This document shows positions 38,935 to 40,980 of a stretch of 40,980 bases of DNA, piece after piece. The notes beneath the pieces are model-generated. The model saw nothing but the letters and a program-made list of their open reading frames with translations. It had not been told where the DNA came from and did no database searches. The DNA comes from a virus: positions 1 to 40,980 of the IMG/VR virus record IMGVR_UViG_3300020020_000013. One strand, given 5' to 3'. Numbering within the stretch: position 1 is the first letter of the stretch; each line of letters starts with the position of its first letter. Made by a program: the position numbers and the translations under genes.

Positions 38935-40905
38935 CTATGCTACGCCGCTTTCATTTTGAAGAGGTCCTCGTTGCATTGATCCAAGAATTTGCTCCACAAA
39001 TTTCTTTGTAGCTTCATCATGCTCCACATCCGCGCGAGCATTTTTCTCAACTTCTTCTTCATCATATTTAATTGATTCCAATTGATTTGACTTTAGGAAA
39101 GTCTCTACTTCTCCGAACTTTTGGATTGTTTCTAAAAGCTGAGTAAGAGCTGCCATTTTTTCTTTTGTTGCCAAAGCATGGTTCTTTGAAATCATACTCA
39201 TACGCTCTTCGAATAGACCAACATTACTTTCAGACCTTGAGTCTCTTTCTCTTGCTTGAGAAAGTTGATTATGGATTCTTGCCATCATCTCTTTCATTTG
39301 CATTTCTTCAAGTGTATGTTGCAGATTCTGTGCTTCAGATTGAACTGCTGCAGCCTGCTGTTCTTGTTGCTGCAAGAACTCAATAATTTCTCCCTTGCCA
39401 GTGATATTTAGCTTAGGAATGATCATAGATGGGGGGAATACCTCACGACCAAACGTCTGATTGATATCCATCATCTGCTGAGCTTGAAGATTCTGCTGCA
39501 GAGGTGTTAGGTCTGCCTCTTCTACAACCGTGTTGTATTTGCAGAAAACTTTAGAGTAGAAATATGGTGACGGCTCTTCACCTATAAGCATTTGTACTTT
39601 AGGCGCTTCCCAATTATTGAGAACAATTTCCATAAGTCTTTCGCCTAGAAGCTTGAGCGAATAATCCCACTGATCAAAATATTTCTGGAATACCATCAGA
39701 TTGGCAGCTGACTTTAGCATCATGGTAAGAGAGGAAATCTGCTTATCTTGTTGACCAGACCAGTTTTCCATATTAATGCCAGACGTTTGCTGGATTAAAT
39801 CAGCCATTTGCTGAGCAAGTTCTAGATCAGACTGAGGAACTGCACTTGGAATAATCTTTTCAACATCTGATAGTTCGTAACCTTCATTGATAATGACGTC
39901 ATAACCCTGGCCCGATTTCTTCAGGTTATCTTCATTTGCGACAGCTCCTGATTTTCTTTTCCATCCGGCATTGATTGTAGCTGCTGCTATGTCATTGTTG
40001 GTTATTATCTTATAGTTAAACAAAAACTGAGGATCGCGCATTGTACGTACAAGAGACCTAACGCGAAGATCATGGTAATTAATATGAGGCTCATAATTCC
40101 AAAAGACAGGAATAAACGGACAACCGTCAAAGCCCAGTGGATTGTCTCCTTGAAACATGAGCTGATCGTTAAGTACAACGGCAAGCTTCCAGCAAGGAAC
40201 TTCAACTGTAACCTCTTCCATGTCTGGAATATTGTATAAAAGGGCTTCCATCTGGGAATCCCCACCAGCAAAATCGAAGAACTGATTCCTTGATTTACTA
40301 TAAAGACGTTTTTTGCTTTTTTTCCATTTATACCAAACATAAGAGAGCACCATTAAGTCATTACGCGCCATGTTATAATTCTCAGGGAGAAAGTAAAAAC
40401 TTCCATATCTCTGAGGTGTTCCAGCCATGGGTGTAATGATATCTTTTTTATCTGGAAATCTGTCTTCTGCTTCTTTTTTACTTATATATTCCTGACACCA
40501 GACAAATTGAGCATCAGACATATCAGGATTTCTGAAATAGGGATCTACTAGGAAAGAATTATATTCCCAAACCTTAAGCTTTAAATCCCCCTGGGCTTGG
40601 TCATCTCCAGTAAAATCCAAGTAAGGCTGCAACAAAACCATGCCAGAAACAGCAGCAAGCTCGCATGCCTTAGAAAATTGCTCATGAACACCTTCTTTGT
40701 TAGCAACATGCATCATTAACTTAGTGTATTGATCCGTTGTCTGTGGATCTGCGCCTTCAGATGATTCGTACATGATCGCTTTACGATGCTGACGCTGATA
40801 ACCCGTAATCATATTCACGGGCTGCTGAATCAAATTGAAGTAATACTGTTGATAGCTAGTGGTTGGAGAGAAATTAAAATATCTATTAACAAAACTCTGT
40901 GCCTG
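38935..40905 (-). CDS. Portal protein, exon 2 (P22-like head-tail portal)
   Basis: The portal forms the dodecameric ring at the capsid vertex through which DNA enters and leaves, and it docks the terminase. Exon 2 encodes about 656 residues, starting QAQSFVNRYFNF if the splice follows G53 (40905 is base 52 on the circle). The early segment IQQPVNMITGYQRQHRK and the later Gln-rich coiled-coil tail are typical of P22-type portals. Taken alone the ORF would start at a TTG at 40833, but sequence upstream of that codon is clearly conserved-looking portal, so that start is rejected. The gene lies immediately upstream of small virion genes and the scaffold, as in P22-like head operons. Confidence 0.85.
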   Translation of the reverse strand, partial: QAQSFVNRYFNFSPTTSYQQYYFNLIQQPVNMITGYQRQHRKAIMYESSEGADPQTTDQYTKLMMHVANKEGVHEQFSKACELAAVSGMVLLQPYLDFTGDDQAQGDLKLKVWEYNSFLVDPYFRNPDMSDAQFVWCQEYISKKEAEDRFPDKKDIITPMAGTPQRYGSFYFLPENYNMARNDLMVLSYVWYKWKKSKKRLYSKSRNQFFDFAGGDSQMEALLYNIPDMEEVTVEVPCWKLAVVLNDQLMFQGDNPLGFDGCPFIPVFWNYEPHINYHDLRVRSLVRTMRDPQFLFNYKIITNNDIAAATINAGWKRKSGAVANEDNLKKSGQGYDVIINEGYELSDVEKIIPSAVPQSDLELAQQMADLIQQTSGINMENWSGQQDKQISSLTMMLKSAANLMVFQKYFDQWDYSLKLLGERLMEIVLNNWEAPKVQMLIGEEPSPYFYSKVFCKYNTVVEEADLTPLQQNLQAQQMMDINQTFGREVFPPSMIIPKLNITGKGEIIEFLQQQEQQAAAVQSEAQNLQHTLEEMQMKEMMARIHNQLSQARERDSRSESNVGLFEERMSMISKNHALATKEKMAALTQLLETIQKFGEVETFLKSNQLESIKYDEEEVEKNARADVEHDEATKKFVEQILGSMQRGPLQNESGVA

Positions 40906-40980
40906 CTGTTACTTATATGACCAAATATTTAATTAAACTTAAATGTTGGCGGGGAAACCTCTTCGGATCTCCCTCTCTAT
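40854..40980. repeat. Right copy of terminal direct repeat (circular junction)
   Basis: Exact copy of bases 1-127. It lets the portal reading frame be followed in this window up to base 40905, which is the same base as 52. Confidence 0.95.

Noticed and set aside
40005-40340. 111-residue - strand ORF within the portal gene
   Set aside because: Out-of-frame shadow of portal exon 2.
38935-40833. Portal starting at TTG 40833 as a complete gene
   Set aside because: The frame upstream continues with portal-like sequence to base 56 and there is no ribosome site; the intron model explains the missing N-terminus.

Overview
This window is a complete circular phage genome of 40,853 bp. Bases 40854-40980 repeat bases 1-127 exactly. 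It is AT-rich and tightly packed, and many gene pairs are coupled through ATGA or TAATG overlaps. The virion genes resemble a short-tailed, P22-like phage: portal, scaffold, capsid, a gp10-like tail hub, two ejection-type proteins and beta-helical fibres. The host is probably Gram-negative, because the phage encodes an outer-membrane beta-barrel and a sugar transferase of the surface-modifying kind. Base composition and small-gene style would fit environmental chlamydiae or Legionellales, but the sequence does not decide the host.

Layout. (1) 53-1154: a group I intron splits the portal gene (exon 1 at 352-459, exon 2 at 38935-40905), and a free-standing HNH endonuclease lies just upstream. 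(2) 1271-2746, + strand: a partition cassette of a ParA ATPase and a ribbon-helix-helix protein, with arrays of 7-bp motifs spaced 11 bp apart. (3) 2732-4015: large terminase. (4) 4081-7196: an island of small + strand genes lying between the large and small terminase genes (TerS 7187-7582). (5) 7585-11939, - strand: small early genes, including an outer-membrane protein, a PDDEXK nuclease and small DNA-binding proteins. (6) 11936-15915: replication, control and recombination, with a lambda-O-like initiator that carries its own iterons, a Cro-like repressor, an ERF annealing protein and a YqaJ exonuclease. (7) 16039-22462: glycosyltransferase and fibres. (8) 22581-23405: a small + strand island. 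(9) 23402-38852: virion structural genes, with a second HNH gene and one + strand insert.

There is no recognisable integrase, but there is a partition system and an in-gene replication origin. The simplest reading is a temperate phage-plasmid: maintained as a partitioned circle in the quiescent state, repressed by the Cro/CI-like protein, and packaged by the terminase into P22-like particles when induced. No endolysin or other clear lysis gene was recognised.

The most unusual points are the intron-split portal next to a free-standing homing endonuclease, the 11-bp-phased motif arrays at three loci (two flanking parA and one 7 kb away upstream of the outer-membrane-protein operon), and a lambda-like origin inside the initiator gene.
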